Counted from the stretch's first letter, positions 43,753 to 53,225 are shown. The stretch: 64,000 nucleotides of DNA from Kribbella catacumbae DSM 19601 (GCF_000372465.1 NZ_AQUZ01000018.1:1-64000); one strand, 5' to 3'. Made by a program: numbers and translations. The notes: generated by a model not told the origin, from the letters alone.

Positions 43753-44031
43753 CGGCGGTTCGGTGCCCAGCGTGGGGTGCGGCTAATCCGGCGTACGGGA
43801 ATTCGCGGAGTTTGATTACGGACAGTTAACTTGCCCGTTCAATGAGTAGTGGAATTGTTGTGGAAAGGGTGGTTCACCGGAAAAAGTGCGGGCAATCTTC
43901 GAAATAGTGGAGAAAAGCTGTAACGGCCCTGAGGTTGTGACGATAAAAGGTTGAGCGGCCTGGTCTTGAGGGGGGCAAGTGGACGCTCCGGTGTTTCCTC
44001 GGGAGCGCTGGTGATTTTGGAGGGGGCCCTG

Positions 44032-44065
44032 GCAGGTGCTCGCCCGGGGCGGGGCGAGCACCTGC
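44032..44065 (-). terminator. Terminator of the sugar ABC operon
   Basis: GCAGGTGCTCGCCC/GGGCGAGCACCTGC, perfect 14-bp stem with a short GGGGC-type loop, 13 bp after the last permease stop. Confidence 0.75.
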
Positions 44066-44077
44066 GGAGGGGAATTC

Positions 44078-44989
44078 CTACCCCTTGATGCCCACGTTGG
44101 CCATTCCTTCGACGAAGCGCTTCTGGGCGAAGATGAACATCACGATCATCGGCAACGTCGCGAGCGCCGTCCCCGCCATCAGATAGGGCCACTGCACCTC
44201 GGCCGGGTTCTGGGCGAAGATCGCCAGCCCCAGTTGCAACGGCCGCATCTCGTCCGACGTGGTGATCATCAGCGGCCAGAGGAAGGCGTTCCAGGCGGCC
44301 TCGATCTGGAACACGCAGATGGTGATCAGGGCCGGTTTGATCAGCGGCGTCATGATCCGCCAGAAGATGCCGAACTCACCGAGCCCGTCGACCCGGGCCG
44401 CCTGCGCCAGCTCGTTCGGGAGCGACACGTAGAACTGCCTGGCCAGGAAGGTGAACAACGGCGCGGCACCGAGCGGGATGATCAGACCCCACCAGGAGTT
44501 CAGCCAGCCGATACCACCCTGGCCGAGGATGTTGTTGCCGCCGAACAGCGGGATCGACTTCACGATCAGGAACAGCGGCACCAAGATGATCTGGAACGGC
44601 ACCAGGAGCAGCAGGATGAAGTAGCTCAGCAGCGCCTTGGAGCCGCGGATCGGCAGCTTGGCCAGCGCGTAGCCGGCCGTAGTACAGACCGCCAGGGTGA
44701 ACGCGGTCTCGCCGATGGCGATGAACAGGCTGTTGCGGAAGTACCGCAGGAACGGCGCGGTCTGCATCGCCTCGACGAAGTTGCGCCAGCGCAGTTCGCC
44801 CGGCAGCCAGGAGAACTTCGCGATCTCCAGGTCGCTCTTGAAGGCGGTCAGCACCATCCACACGAACGGCGTGATCATCACCAGCGCGCCGAGGCACAGC
44901 GCGACGTACAGGAGCACGCGGCCGACCCGCAGGCCCGGCGCCTTCGAACCGGCGATCGGGCCGGTCACCGTTGCGCTAGTCATTGACAT
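44078..44989 (-). CDS. Carbohydrate ABC transporter permease (MalG-like)
   Basis: A 303-residue inner-membrane permease with six transmembrane helices and the EAA loop (ELAQAARVDGLGEFGIFWRI) that docks to the ATPase. It is the last gene of a leftward operon with the second permease (14-bp overlap) and the binding lipoprotein. No ATPase gene is here; a shared MsiK-type ATPase elsewhere, as in other actinobacteria, is likely. Confidence 0.93.
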   Translation of the reverse strand: MSMTSATVTGPIAGSKAPGLRVGRVLLYVALCLGALVMITPFVWMVLTAFKSDLEIAKFSWLPGELRWRNFVEAMQTAPFLRYFRNSLFIAIGETAFTLAVCTTAGYALAKLPIRGSKALLSYFILLLLVPFQIILVPLFLIVKSIPLFGGNNILGQGGIGWLNSWWGLIIPLGAAPLFTFLARQFYVSLPNELAQAARVDGLGEFGIFWRIMTPLIKPALITICVFQIEAAWNAFLWPLMITTSDEMRPLQLGLAIFAQNPAEVQWPYLMAGTALATLPMIVMFIFAQKRFVEGMANVGIKG

Positions 44990-45917
44990 CCGCCTTCTGT
45001 AGCAGGCGTCCGAGGCCGATGAACACCGCGATCAAGAGCATCAAGATCACCGTCTCGGCGGACGCGAAGCCGAGTCGCAGGTCCTGGAACGCGTTCTGAT
45101 AGATGTCGAGCACCAGCACCATCGTCTCGGTCCCAGGACCGCCGTCCGTCATCACGTAGACGAGGTCGAAGACCTGGAAGGTACCGACGATCGAGGTGAC
45201 GAGGACGAAGAACTGCACGGGGCCCAGGGCCGGCCAGGTGACGTTGGCGAACCGCTGCCACCGGCTCGCGCCGTCCAGCGCGGCCGATTCCTGCAGATCG
45301 CGGGACACGCCCTGCAAGGCGGCGAGGTAGATGATGATCTTCGTACCGAGTCCCTGCCAGATGCCGACCACCATCAGGGAGGGCAGCGCCGTGTCAGGGT
45401 TGGACAGCCACTGGTTCGGCGCGAAGCCGAAGAGACTGAGGAAGCCGTTCGCCAGACCCGATCCAGGGTTGTAGATCCACAGCCAGATGGTGGCGATCGC
45501 GACGGTGGCGGTCACCGTCGGCACGTAGAACGCGGTCCGGAAGAAGCCGAGCCCGCGGATCTTCTGGTTCAGGCCGAGGGCGATCGCCAGCGAGACCGCC
45601 ATCGACACCGGGATCACCACAACGGCGTACAGCACGGTGTTGGCGAAGGCGGCGCGGAAGTTCGCGTCCCCGAAGAGGACCGAGTAGTTCTCGAAGCCGA
45701 CCCAGGACCAGGAGTCGCCGAAGCTGTAGTCGGTGAAGCTGAGCGCGACCGCGAAGATGATCGGGATCACCAGGAAGATGCCCGAGTGCAGCAGGGCCGG
45801 CGCGAGCAGCAGCCAGCCGGCCCGTACCTGACTCCGGACCAGCTTGCGGCTGTCCTTGGCCGGCGCGTCCCGACGGGGACTGGCGACAGTGGGAGTTCGT
45901 TCCAGCGTGGCGCTCAT
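44976..45917 (-). CDS. Carbohydrate ABC transporter permease (MalF-like)
   Basis: A 313-residue permease with six hydrophobic helices (LLLAPALLHSGIFLVIPI first) and the EAA loop DLQESAALDGASRWQRFANV. Its ATG overlaps the binding-protein stop by 4 bp. Substrate unknown. Confidence 0.93.
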   Translation of the reverse strand: MSATLERTPTVASPRRDAPAKDSRKLVRSQVRAGWLLLAPALLHSGIFLVIPIIFAVALSFTDYSFGDSWSWVGFENYSVLFGDANFRAAFANTVLYAVVVIPVSMAVSLAIALGLNQKIRGLGFFRTAFYVPTVTATVAIATIWLWIYNPGSGLANGFLSLFGFAPNQWLSNPDTALPSLMVVGIWQGLGTKIIIYLAALQGVSRDLQESAALDGASRWQRFANVTWPALGPVQFFVLVTSIVGTFQVFDLVYVMTDGGPGTETMVLVLDIYQNAFQDLRLGFASAETVILMLLIAVFIGLGRLLQKADVND

Positions 45918-47191
45918 CGGGACTGTCCTGACAGGTTGGCCAGCGTCTTGGCGGGATCCTTCTGGCCGAGGACCGCCTGCGTGAGCTGGGTGTCGAAGTT
46001 GCCGCGCATCTCCAGCCAGTTCGCCGAACCGCCTTCGTAGATGGCGAGTTCGAGACCGCTCGCGACGAACTTGCTGAGCGGGTTCGACTTCGCCTGCGGG
46101 GAGTTCGCCGCGTCCTTGTAGGCCGGAATCTTCTTGTTCAGCTTGGCGATCGCGTCGACCGACGACGGCTTGGTCAGGGACTGGATGAAGGCCCAGCCCG
46201 CGTCCTTGTGCCGGGCCCGCGAGCCGATCGAAGCCAGGTCGCCGCCGACGAATTGAACCTCTTTGCCACTGTCGAACCGGAAGAACCTCAGGTCGTCGCA
46301 GTTGGCCTGACCGATGCCCTTGTCGGAGCAGTCGACGGCCCCGCCGGTGATGCCCATCGCTGCCTCACCGGTGTACACCAGCGGCTGCTGGGCGGCATTG
46401 CGCTGGCCGTAGACCTGGACGTTGTTGATCATCGACTTGATCCACTCCAACGTCTCCACACCCTTGGCGTTGCTGTAGTTCGGCTGACCGTCGAGGTACA
46501 GCGGCGTCCCGGTGGACGCGAGCAGGGTCGTGTACGTCTGGCGGAAGCTGGTCGGCGCGGCCAGATCGAAGCCGGAGCGAGTGATCGTGCCGTTGGCGTC
46601 CCGTTTGGTCAGTTTCTCGGCGGCGGCCTTCAGCTCGGTCATGTTTTTCGGCGGCCTGTCCGGGTCCAGCCCGGCCTCCTTGAAGGCGCTGACCCGGAGC
46701 GCGACCGCCCGGGCGTCGGCGACGATCGGGTAGGCGTAGAGCTTGCCGTCGTACGTCGCGGCCGGCACCATCGCGCCGATGCTCTTGTCCTGGATCACCT
46801 CGGGGGTCACTCCGTACGGACCGAGGTCGGCGAAGAGCCGCTTCGACGCGAAGGTCTGCACCCAGCCGACGCCGGTGACCATCACGTCGTACGGGATGCC
46901 GGCCGCGATCGAGGTGGAGATCTTCTCGTTCAGGTTGCCGTACGTCGCGAAGTCGGGCTCGACCTTCATCTTCGGATAGGTCTTCTTGAAGTCCTCGACG
47001 ACCTTGTCGAACTCCTCCCGGCCCTTGTTGCTGGGCGGGAAGGACGGGATCAGCACCCGTAACGTCCCGGTCGCCTCGGCCGGCGGGACGCCGTCCGTGC
47101 TCTTGTCGATCACCCCGTTGCCACAACTGCTGGCGGCCAGGCCGAGCACCGCGGCCAGCACCACCACTCCACTCCGGGCACCACGTCTCAC
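45914..47191 (-). CDS. Extracellular sugar-binding lipoprotein
   Basis: A 425-residue family 1 solute-binding protein. Signal peptide with lipobox (VVVLAAVLGLAASSCGNG; lipid-modified Cys). The mature part has VLIPSFPPSNKGREEFDKVV and other periplasmic-binding features (MVTGVGWVQTFASKRLFADL). GTG 47191 is chosen because AAGGAG lies 7 nt upstream; a longer frame to 47248 has no such site. Heads the transporter operon. Confidence 0.9.
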   Translation of the reverse strand: MRRGARSGVVVLAAVLGLAASSCGNGVIDKSTDGVPPAEATGTLRVLIPSFPPSNKGREEFDKVVEDFKKTYPKMKVEPDFATYGNLNEKISTSIAAGIPYDVMVTGVGWVQTFASKRLFADLGPYGVTPEVIQDKSIGAMVPAATYDGKLYAYPIVADARAVALRVSAFKEAGLDPDRPPKNMTELKAAAEKLTKRDANGTITRSGFDLAAPTSFRQTYTTLLASTGTPLYLDGQPNYSNAKGVETLEWIKSMINNVQVYGQRNAAQQPLVYTGEAAMGITGGAVDCSDKGIGQANCDDLRFFRFDSGKEVQFVGGDLASIGSRARHKDAGWAFIQSLTKPSSVDAIAKLNKKIPAYKDAANSPQAKSNPLSKFVASGLELAIYEGGSANWLEMRGNFDTQLTQAVLGQKDPAKTLANLSGQSR

Positions 47192-47366
47192 AGGGGAACT
47201 CCTTCGCTGCCGAGCGGGGTCCGCGCCCACCTGCGACGACCAGACCACCGAGTGCAGCGAAAGTAGGAGGAAAGGGCTTTCCCGTCAATACCTGAGCGCT
47301 CGAATGATCAAATTCGATCAATAACGGAACAGCCGCGATCAGAGTTCCATACAGCGCCAGGCCCGC

Positions 47367-48596
47367 TCACGCCCCGCGCTCAGGCCCCTGCCGCTCCGGG
47401 CCCTCCTGCCCAGTACTCCGCCGAGCCCCCTGCTCCCCAGCCTTCAACGCCCGAGCCGACGACATCGGCGAGGTACCGGTCAGCCCCGCCCGCATCGCGT
47501 TCTGGAGATCACCAGACTGCGCAACCGCCCCCTCGGAGGCACCCGACTGGACACCCGTCTGCCCGTGCTGAGCCTGGCCGGCTTGCTGCCCACGCCCCGG
47601 CTCCTGCGCTTGCCGCGGATCCTGAGCTTCCTGCGGACTCTGCACTAGCTGTGGGTCCTGAGCTTCCTGCGGACTCTGCGTTTGCTGTGGATTCTGCGTT
47701 TGCTGTGGGTTGTTCTGGGCCTGCTGGGTCGCCTGGTGGGGTCCGCGGGTCACCTGCCGACTGGGCTCAGGAGCGGTCCACTGTGCTCGAATGGCGTTCA
47801 TCTCGGCTGCACCGGCTTGCACCGCATTGGCGCCTGCCTTGGCGGATTCGCGGCGGAGCCGGTCCTCGTCCGACTTGTCCAGGTCACCGAGGTTCGCGAG
47901 CGGCTCCTGCATCGCCGTCTCGATCCGCCGTACTGCGGCGTCCCGCTCTTGGTCGGGCACCAGACCGGGCAGATCGCTGTTGTCGTACAGGATCTCGGCG
48001 GCGACGCGGAACTTCTGCTCGGCGTTCACCACCGCCAGCCGGCGCACCACCTCGTCGCTGTCGACGCCGCTTCGGCGACCGATCGCCTCCGTGAACCGCG
48101 TGGCCGCGGGAGTGAACTGCTTGTACGACGGTCTCGCCTCGGCCGTACTGATCCCGGGCGCGATCTCCTCCAGACCGAGGTCGTCGATGTAGGCGTTCAG
48201 GTTGTTGTAACTGTAGAGCTCGGTGATGCCTTCTTCGAGTGCACGAGCACCAGGCGTGTGATTGAAGGCGTGTTGCGCATCGCTATGGTCCGTTCCCTCA
48301 GCAGCGAGAACATGGGTGTTCTCGTGCAGGACCGTCTTGAGAGCCTCGCGGTACGACCGCAGCGTCTCCGCGTCCTGGTTGTAGACGCGCGCGTTGTCGA
48401 ACATCTCGCGCAGCGGCTCGTTCACCGAGGCGTTGTCATACTCGATCGTGTTGTCCCACTTCACCGCGCCCCGGACCTTGCGGGCAGGGTCAGCGACGGC
48501 GAGTCGGCCGTTCCAGGACGAATGATGGGCGCCGGAGATGCGGACAGCTGAGCGAGCCTGCTCAGCCATCAACTCCTTCTGGCTGGTGACCTTCAC
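47367..48596 (-). CDS. Zinc-metallopeptidase-like protein with Gln-rich tail
   Basis: A 409-residue protein with the zincin motif HENTH (His91, Glu92, His95) followed about 25 residues later by EEGITELYSYNN, which could supply the third ligand (Glu). Residues about 285-350 are a Gln/Pro repeat (QNPQQTQ, QSPQEAQD units), then a basic Gly/Gln tail. It has no signal peptide. It is the last of four genes joined by 4-bp ATGA overlaps with three small paralogues. I do not recognise the family; intracellular substrate cleavage or a toxin-like role guarded by the paralogues is inference. Confidence 0.65.
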   Translation of the reverse strand: MKVTSQKELMAEQARSAVRISGAHHSSWNGRLAVADPARKVRGAVKWDNTIEYDNASVNEPLREMFDNARVYNQDAETLRSYREALKTVLHENTHVLAAEGTDHSDAQHAFNHTPGARALEEGITELYSYNNLNAYIDDLGLEEIAPGISTAEARPSYKQFTPAATRFTEAIGRRSGVDSDEVVRRLAVVNAEQKFRVAAEILYDNSDLPGLVPDQERDAAVRRIETAMQEPLANLGDLDKSDEDRLRRESAKAGANAVQAGAAEMNAIRAQWTAPEPSRQVTRGPHQATQQAQNNPQQTQNPQQTQSPQEAQDPQLVQSPQEAQDPRQAQEPGRGQQAGQAQHGQTGVQSGASEGAVAQSGDLQNAMRAGLTGTSPMSSARALKAGEQGARRSTGQEGPERQGPERGA

Positions 48597-49000
48597 CGAG
48601 ATTCAGGTTCCAGGGCCATGATGAGCATGTACAGCGACTCGTTCATCTCCAGGATGGAGGCCTGTTCGGCCGGCTCGGCACCTTCCGCGATGCGGGCGAT
48701 CTCCTCCATCCCCGCTTCGAGCCGGGCGATCCGTTCGACCGGGGTGCCGACAGCGGAGTCAGCCCTGGCGTGAGCGCGGATAGCCTCCACCATGGCCGGC
48801 GAGAGTGGCTCGGCGTCGTACTCGAGAACACCCTCCAGGTCAGCGATGAGATTCTCTGCCTCAGTCCGCTCCCGCACATCCTCAAGGGTGGACGCGTAAG
48901 CCTTCAACCGTGCGACATCAGGCGCGAAATGTGCAGCCGACTGACTCTCGACCGAGTCGAAAACCAACTGGTACTCGACCTCGAACTGCTCGAAGTTCAT
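48593..49000 (-). CDS. Small paralogous protein C (135 residues)
   Basis: Third of three tandem homologues. N-terminus MNFEQFEVEYQLVFDSVESQ, C-terminus EQASILEMNESLYMLIMALE. Predicted all-helical and acidic. Overlaps both neighbours by ATGA. Family not recognised. The three copies share the C-terminal MNESLYMLI almost exactly while the middles differ, as in expanded partner or immunity sets. Confidence 0.65.
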   Translation of the reverse strand: MNFEQFEVEYQLVFDSVESQSAAHFAPDVARLKAYASTLEDVRERTEAENLIADLEGVLEYDAEPLSPAMVEAIRAHARADSAVGTPVERIARLEAGMEEIARIAEGAEPAEQASILEMNESLYMLIMALEPESR

Positions 49001-49416
49001 CAGCGACTCTCACTCGGTTCGAAGGTTGTGATCAGCATGTACAGGGACTCGTTCATGCCGGCGATCGACGCCTGCTCGTCGGGGGCGGCCCGATCCGCGA
49101 TGCGCTCTATCTCCTCGATCCCCGTCTCGGCCCGGGCGATCCGTTCTGCCGGGGTGCCATCCATTGCGGAAGCCCTTCGGTAGGCACCGAAGGCCACGAG
49201 CATGATGGCCGAGGGTTCCGGGTCGTCGTCGTGGGCGACCAGATGGTCGAGCATGGCGATGTCATACCCGGCGTTAGCGCGCTCGCGGGGGTCCTCGATC
49301 GTCTCCGAGAGTTGCCGCAGCCGCAGTATCTCCGCCTTCAGGGCTCCGGTACTCAGACCGTCCCCAGCTGCTTCGTAAACCCGCTTGAAGTCCGCCTCGA
49401 ATTCCCCGTAGTTCAT
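49000..49416 (-). CDS. Small paralogous protein B (138 residues)
   Basis: Second copy, most diverged: MNYGEFEADFKRVYEAAGDG, RIARAETGIEEIERIADRAA and EQASIAGMNESLYMLITTFE. The overlapping ATGA with genes A and C shows one translationally coupled operon. Confidence 0.65.
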   Translation of the reverse strand: MNYGEFEADFKRVYEAAGDGLSTGALKAEILRLRQLSETIEDPRERANAGYDIAMLDHLVAHDDDPEPSAIMLVAFGAYRRASAMDGTPAERIARAETGIEEIERIADRAAPDEQASIAGMNESLYMLITTFEPSESR

Positions 49417-49829
49417 CAACGACTCCCACTCGGCTCGAAGGATGTGATCAGCATGTACAGGGACTCGTTCATCTCCAGGATGGAGGCCTGCTCGGCGGGG
49501 TCTGCGGCAGCGGCGATCCGGCCGATTTCCGCCATGCCGGCCTCTGCACGGGCAATTCGCTCCTCGGTCGTGCCACCCGCGGCGCTGGCCCGGGCGTGGG
49601 CGCGGCTGGCGTTGGCCATTGCCGGGGAGAGTGGGGGCTCTTCGTCGTAGGCGAGGATGTCCTCGATCGTGGCGATCTGGTTCTCGGCGGTGCGGCGGTC
49701 GGCGGGTGAGTCGATCGCGGCGGCCATCGACCTCAGCCGGGCCAGATCGGGCGCGAAGTGGGCTGACGGCTGGTTTTCGATTGAGTCGAAGACCTGCTGG
49801 TATTCGGTCTTGAACTGCTCGTAGTCCAT
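49416..49829 (-). CDS. Small paralogous protein A (137 residues), first gene of the operon
   Basis: First copy: MDYEQFKTEYQQVFDSIENQ, RIARAEAGMAEIGRIAAAAD and EQASILEMNESLYMLITSFE. It is closest to protein C. AGGAGG lies 6 nt before the ATG, the only strong ribosome site of the four-gene set; the rest depend on stop-start coupling. No known domain recognised. Confidence 0.68.
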   Translation of the reverse strand: MDYEQFKTEYQQVFDSIENQPSAHFAPDLARLRSMAAAIDSPADRRTAENQIATIEDILAYDEEPPLSPAMANASRAHARASAAGGTTEERIARAEAGMAEIGRIAAAADPAEQASILEMNESLYMLITSFEPSGSR

Positions 49830-49877
49830 CCGTGCCTCCTGATGATGACCTTGTCGGGGCCAAATCTAACTGCGGGT

Positions 49878-50948
49878 TCAGGCCCACTGACGGCTGGCTG
49901 CCGCCCCGCAGGACTCGCGGATGTGGAGTTCCGGCAGGAGGCTCAGGTGCTGGGTGGCTGGGGCGTGGCCCTGGAGTTTGCGGAGCAGTAGTTCGCAGGC
50001 CGTCTCGCCGAGCGTCTGCTTGGGCGGGCCGACGGCAGTCAGCGGTACGACGGCGAAGGCGGCGGTCTCGTCGTTGTAGGCCACTACGGCCAGGTCGCCG
50101 GGGATGCGCAGGCCGGTCTCGAGTGCTCGTTCGGTCAATCGCGCGGCGTGTTCGTCGGAGTGCACTAGTGCCGCGCGAGCGCCGAAAGTCTCACACTCGG
50201 CCAGGAACGCGTCGTGCTGGGCAAGCGTGGCCGGATCTCCACCGTGGGCGGGCAGCCCGGTCGACGAGATGAACAGCTCCACCCCGAGCGCCTCGGCCGC
50301 CTGCTCGATCCCTTGCCGTAGCCAGTACGCCGTGACGCTGTCGTCCAGGTTGATCCCGATCCGCTGGTGACCGAGCGAGACGAGATGCCGCAGCGCGAGC
50401 GTCGCGCCGTACGCGTGATCCGTGCGGACATGGTCGTATTCGCGCTCCACATCCGGAAACCCGAAGGCCCGCTCCATCAGCACGACCGGTACGTCGATCG
50501 CGTCGAGCGTCCGGCTGATCTCGGCCGCGCTGCCGTCGCCGAGTGCGGTGCTGAGCAAAAGGCCGGCCACCCCGATCCCGAGCACCTTCTCGAGCCGCTC
50601 CTGCTCGACGACCACGTCGTACCCGGAAACGCCGAGCACCAGGCGAGCGCCGTACCGGGCGGCCATTTCCTCGGCGCCTCGGATCACGGACGTGTAGTAG
50701 AAGGTCGAGCTCGGTACGACGATGCCGATGGTGAGCTGACTGCCCTGGCTGGTGCGAACCGCGGCCGGGCTGGTGCCGATCGCGCCGCCGTGCACCCGGC
50801 GCAGCAGTCCGGCCGAATCGAGCTCGGCGAGGTCCCGGCGTACTGTGATCGCGGAAACGCCCAGCTCGGCCGCCAGTTCGGCAACCCGCAGCCGGCCGTG
50901 CCGGCGCAGGCTGCGCAGGATCAGCTCGTGGCGTTCCGATGCAAGCAT
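49878..50948 (-). CDS. Hybrid regulator: DeoR-type HTH fused to LacI-type sensor domain
   Basis: A 356-residue regulator. The N-terminal 55 residues are a DeoR winged helix (RVAELAAELGVSAITVRRDL, then GLLRRVHGG). From residue 70 on it is a LacI/GalR periplasmic-binding fold (TIGIVVPSSTFYYTSVIRGA, DHAYGATLALRHLVSLGHQRIG, DLAVVAYNDE). GGAGG precedes the ATG. It is divergent from the DUF624 gene over a 14-bp palindrome and probably responds to a sugar. A target could be the ABC operon at 44-47 kb. Confidence 0.88.
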   Translation of the reverse strand: MLASERHELILRSLRRHGRLRVAELAAELGVSAITVRRDLAELDSAGLLRRVHGGAIGTSPAAVRTSQGSQLTIGIVVPSSTFYYTSVIRGAEEMAARYGARLVLGVSGYDVVVEQERLEKVLGIGVAGLLLSTALGDGSAAEISRTLDAIDVPVVLMERAFGFPDVEREYDHVRTDHAYGATLALRHLVSLGHQRIGINLDDSVTAYWLRQGIEQAAEALGVELFISSTGLPAHGGDPATLAQHDAFLAECETFGARAALVHSDEHAARLTERALETGLRIPGDLAVVAYNDETAAFAVVPLTAVGPPKQTLGETACELLLRKLQGHAPATQHLSLLPELHIRESCGAAASRQWA

Positions 50949-50988
50949 GCGGGTCCTCCGGGGACGGTGATCCGGATCTGATTGTTTG

Positions 50989-51002
50989 TGATCATATGAT
51001 CA
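50989..51002. promoter_or_regulatory. Operator of the hybrid regulator
   Basis: Perfect palindrome TGATCATATGATCA in the 89-bp divergent region. Confidence 0.65.
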
Positions 51003-51037
51003 TGCGCAGGCCAAGCGCCGACTGCCAGGGAGCCTAT

Positions 51038-51667
51038 GTGAGCGATACCAGTGGCCGGACCAACGTCGTGCTGTCGAAGCTGACGGTGATCGGCGATCTG
51101 CTCATGCTGCAGATCGTTTTCCTCGTCCTCAGCGTCGGCATCGTCACCCTCTACCCGGCGGCGTTCGCGTTCCAGCGAGTACTGCCGGACGCGCTCAGCC
51201 AGCAGCATCCGCAGTTGCTGCGGCGCTTCTTCCGGCAGTTCAAGTGGGCCTTCCCGCGGTTCTGGCTGGCCGGCCTCGGCCTGTACTTCGGCAGCGTCGC
51301 GCTCGCGTTCGGCCTGTTCTTCTGGGCGAACACGAACGGCCCGGTCCGGATCGTCGCCCTCGCCATCCTCATCCCGCTGACCGGAATGATCATCGGGCTC
51401 TACCTGAGCGCACTCGCGGTGCTCCCCGACGCGGCCGAGGACAGTACACCCAAGACCCTCTTCCGCGCGGCCAACCTCTTCCTGCTGCGCCGCTCACTGG
51501 CAGTAGCCGGCGGCGTGATCGCGCTGGCCACCTGGTTCGCTCTGGTTTCCCGGCTGCCCACCCTGTTCGCGATCGGTTCCGGGCTCGTTCCGGCACTGAT
51601 CGGCTACTGGATCTCCCGCACCCGGACGACCGGTCCGAAAAAAGATTCTCCGGACGTGTCAATCTGA
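51038..51667 (+). CDS. YesL-like DUF624 membrane protein
   Basis: A 209-residue protein with about five hydrophobic helices (LLMLQIVFLVLSVGIVTLYP, FWLAGLGLYFGSVALAFG, ALAILIPLTGMIIGLYLSAL). YesL/DUF624 proteins are typically next to carbohydrate transport genes. GTG at 51038 with AGGGAG upstream. Divergent from the sugar-type regulator, which fits this association. Confidence 0.82.
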   Translation: MSDTSGRTNVVLSKLTVIGDLLMLQIVFLVLSVGIVTLYPAAFAFQRVLPDALSQQHPQLLRRFFRQFKWAFPRFWLAGLGLYFGSVALAFGLFFWANTNGPVRIVALAILIPLTGMIIGLYLSALAVLPDAAEDSTPKTLFRAANLFLLRRSLAVAGGVIALATWFALVSRLPTLFAIGSGLVPALIGYWISRTRTTGPKKDSPDVSI

Positions 51668-51724
51668 GTCCTGCTGGTCCGACGTAGGGGTGTAAGGCCC
51701 AACCGGACCAGAAGGAGAACCCAG

Positions 51725-53209
51725 ATGTACGCGACGACCGACACCCTGGCGACGACGCCGGCCGCGCAGGGCGGCCGCTCGCGCTGGCTGGCCCTCTACG
51801 TGCTCTGCGCCGGCATGTTGATGATCGTGCTCGACGTCACCATCGTGAACGTGGCACTGCCGGCCATCCAGGACGACCTCGGCTTCACCAGTTCCAGCCT
51901 CGCGTGGGTGGTGAACGCGTACCTGATCGCCTTCGGCGGCCTGCTCCTGCTGGCCGGCCGGCTCGGCGACCTGCTCGGCCGGCGGACCATCTTCGTCGCC
52001 GGCCTGATCGTCTTCACCGTCGCCTCCGTGCTCTGCGGACTCGCCTCGTCGGCCGAGGTCCTGGTCGCGGCCCGCTTCCTCCAGGGCGTCGGCGGCGCGC
52101 TGACCTCGGCAGTGATCCTGGGCATGATCGTGACGCTGTTCCCCGAACCGCGTGAGCAGGCCAAGGCGATCGGCGTCTACGCCTTCGTCGCCTCGGCCGG
52201 TGGCTCGATCGGTCTGCTCGCCGGTGGCGTGCTGACCCAGGCGATCAGCTGGCACTGGATCTTCTTCGTGAACCTGCCGATCGGCGTCGCGACCGTGATC
52301 GTGGCCCTCAAGGTGATCGAGAAGGACAAGGGCATCGGCTTCGGCCGCGGCACCGACGTACCGGGTGCCGTGCTGATCACCTCGGCGCTGATGGTCGGCG
52401 TCTTCACCATCGTGAAGCCGGCCGCCGAGCTGGGCTGGACCGCACCGCGGACGATCGCGCTCAGCCTGCTGACGCTCACCCTGCTGGCCTGCTTCATCGT
52501 CCGCGAGGCGACCGCCGCCAACCCGCTGGTCCCGCTGCGGATCTTCAAGTCGCGCACGCTGACCGGCGCCAACCTGATCCAGGCGCTGTCCGCCGCGGGC
52601 ATGTTCGGCATCTTCTTCCTCGGCTCGCTCTACCTGCAGCGGGTGCTCGGGTACGACGCCCTGGAGATCGGGCTGGCGTTCCTGCCGACGACGCTCGTGA
52701 TGGGACTGCTGTCGGTCAGGTACTCCGAGAAGCTCGTGATGCGCTTCGGTGCCCGCCGGCCACTGATCGGCGGACTGGTCCTGATCGTGATCGGGCTGGC
52801 GCTGTTCACCCAGGCTCCGGTCGACGGCAACTATTTCATCCACGTGATGCCGGTGCTGTTCCTGCTGGGGCTGGGTGGCGGCATCTGCTTCCCCGCGCTG
52901 ATGGGGCTGGGGATGGCCGACGTGAAGCCCGAGGACGCAGGTCTCGCCTCCGGCCTGATCGGCACCATGGCTGAGGTCGGCGCCGCACTCGGCCTGGCCG
53001 TCCTGGCCACGCTGTCCGCAACCCGCACCGAGACCCTGGCGACCGCGGGCAAGCCGGTCCTGGAAGCACTGACCAGCGGCTTCCACCTCTCCTTCGCAGT
53101 CGCCGGCGGGCTCGTCGCCATCGCCGTGGTCATCGCCTGCACGGTCATGCGCCCGGCCCGCTCAGTAGCCGCCGAGGTTGAGGCCGAGCTGACTCTCGAC
53201 GCCGCCTGA
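51725..53209 (+). CDS. MFS drug exporter, DHA2 (EmrB/QacA) family
   Basis: A 494-residue 14-helix proton-driven exporter. Motif D1 LDVTIVNVALPAIQDDLGF and the motif A GRLGDLLGRRTIFV are present, with motif C-like GGSIGLLAGGVLTQ. AGAAGGAGA precedes the ATG. No regulator sits beside it; substrate unknown. The 280 bp after it hold the long inverted repeat at 53226. Confidence 0.93.
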   Translation: MYATTDTLATTPAAQGGRSRWLALYVLCAGMLMIVLDVTIVNVALPAIQDDLGFTSSSLAWVVNAYLIAFGGLLLLAGRLGDLLGRRTIFVAGLIVFTVASVLCGLASSAEVLVAARFLQGVGGALTSAVILGMIVTLFPEPREQAKAIGVYAFVASAGGSIGLLAGGVLTQAISWHWIFFVNLPIGVATVIVALKVIEKDKGIGFGRGTDVPGAVLITSALMVGVFTIVKPAAELGWTAPRTIALSLLTLTLLACFIVREATAANPLVPLRIFKSRTLTGANLIQALSAAGMFGIFFLGSLYLQRVLGYDALEIGLAFLPTTLVMGLLSVRYSEKLVMRFGARRPLIGGLVLIVIGLALFTQAPVDGNYFIHVMPVLFLLGLGGGICFPALMGLGMADVKPEDAGLASGLIGTMAEVGAALGLAVLATLSATRTETLATAGKPVLEALTSGFHLSFAVAGGLVAIAVVIACTVMRPARSVAAEVEAELTLDAA

Positions 53210-53225
53210 CCCGTACCACGCCAGC

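Noticed and set aside
43969..44986. Plus-strand frame across the ABC permease
   Set aside because: Mirror of the transmembrane permease; the minus strand has operon overlaps and motifs.
51659..53086. 475-codon frame opposite the MFS exporter
   Set aside because: Highly charged low-complexity His/Gln/Asp/Arg text, the mirror of a membrane protein; no start signals.
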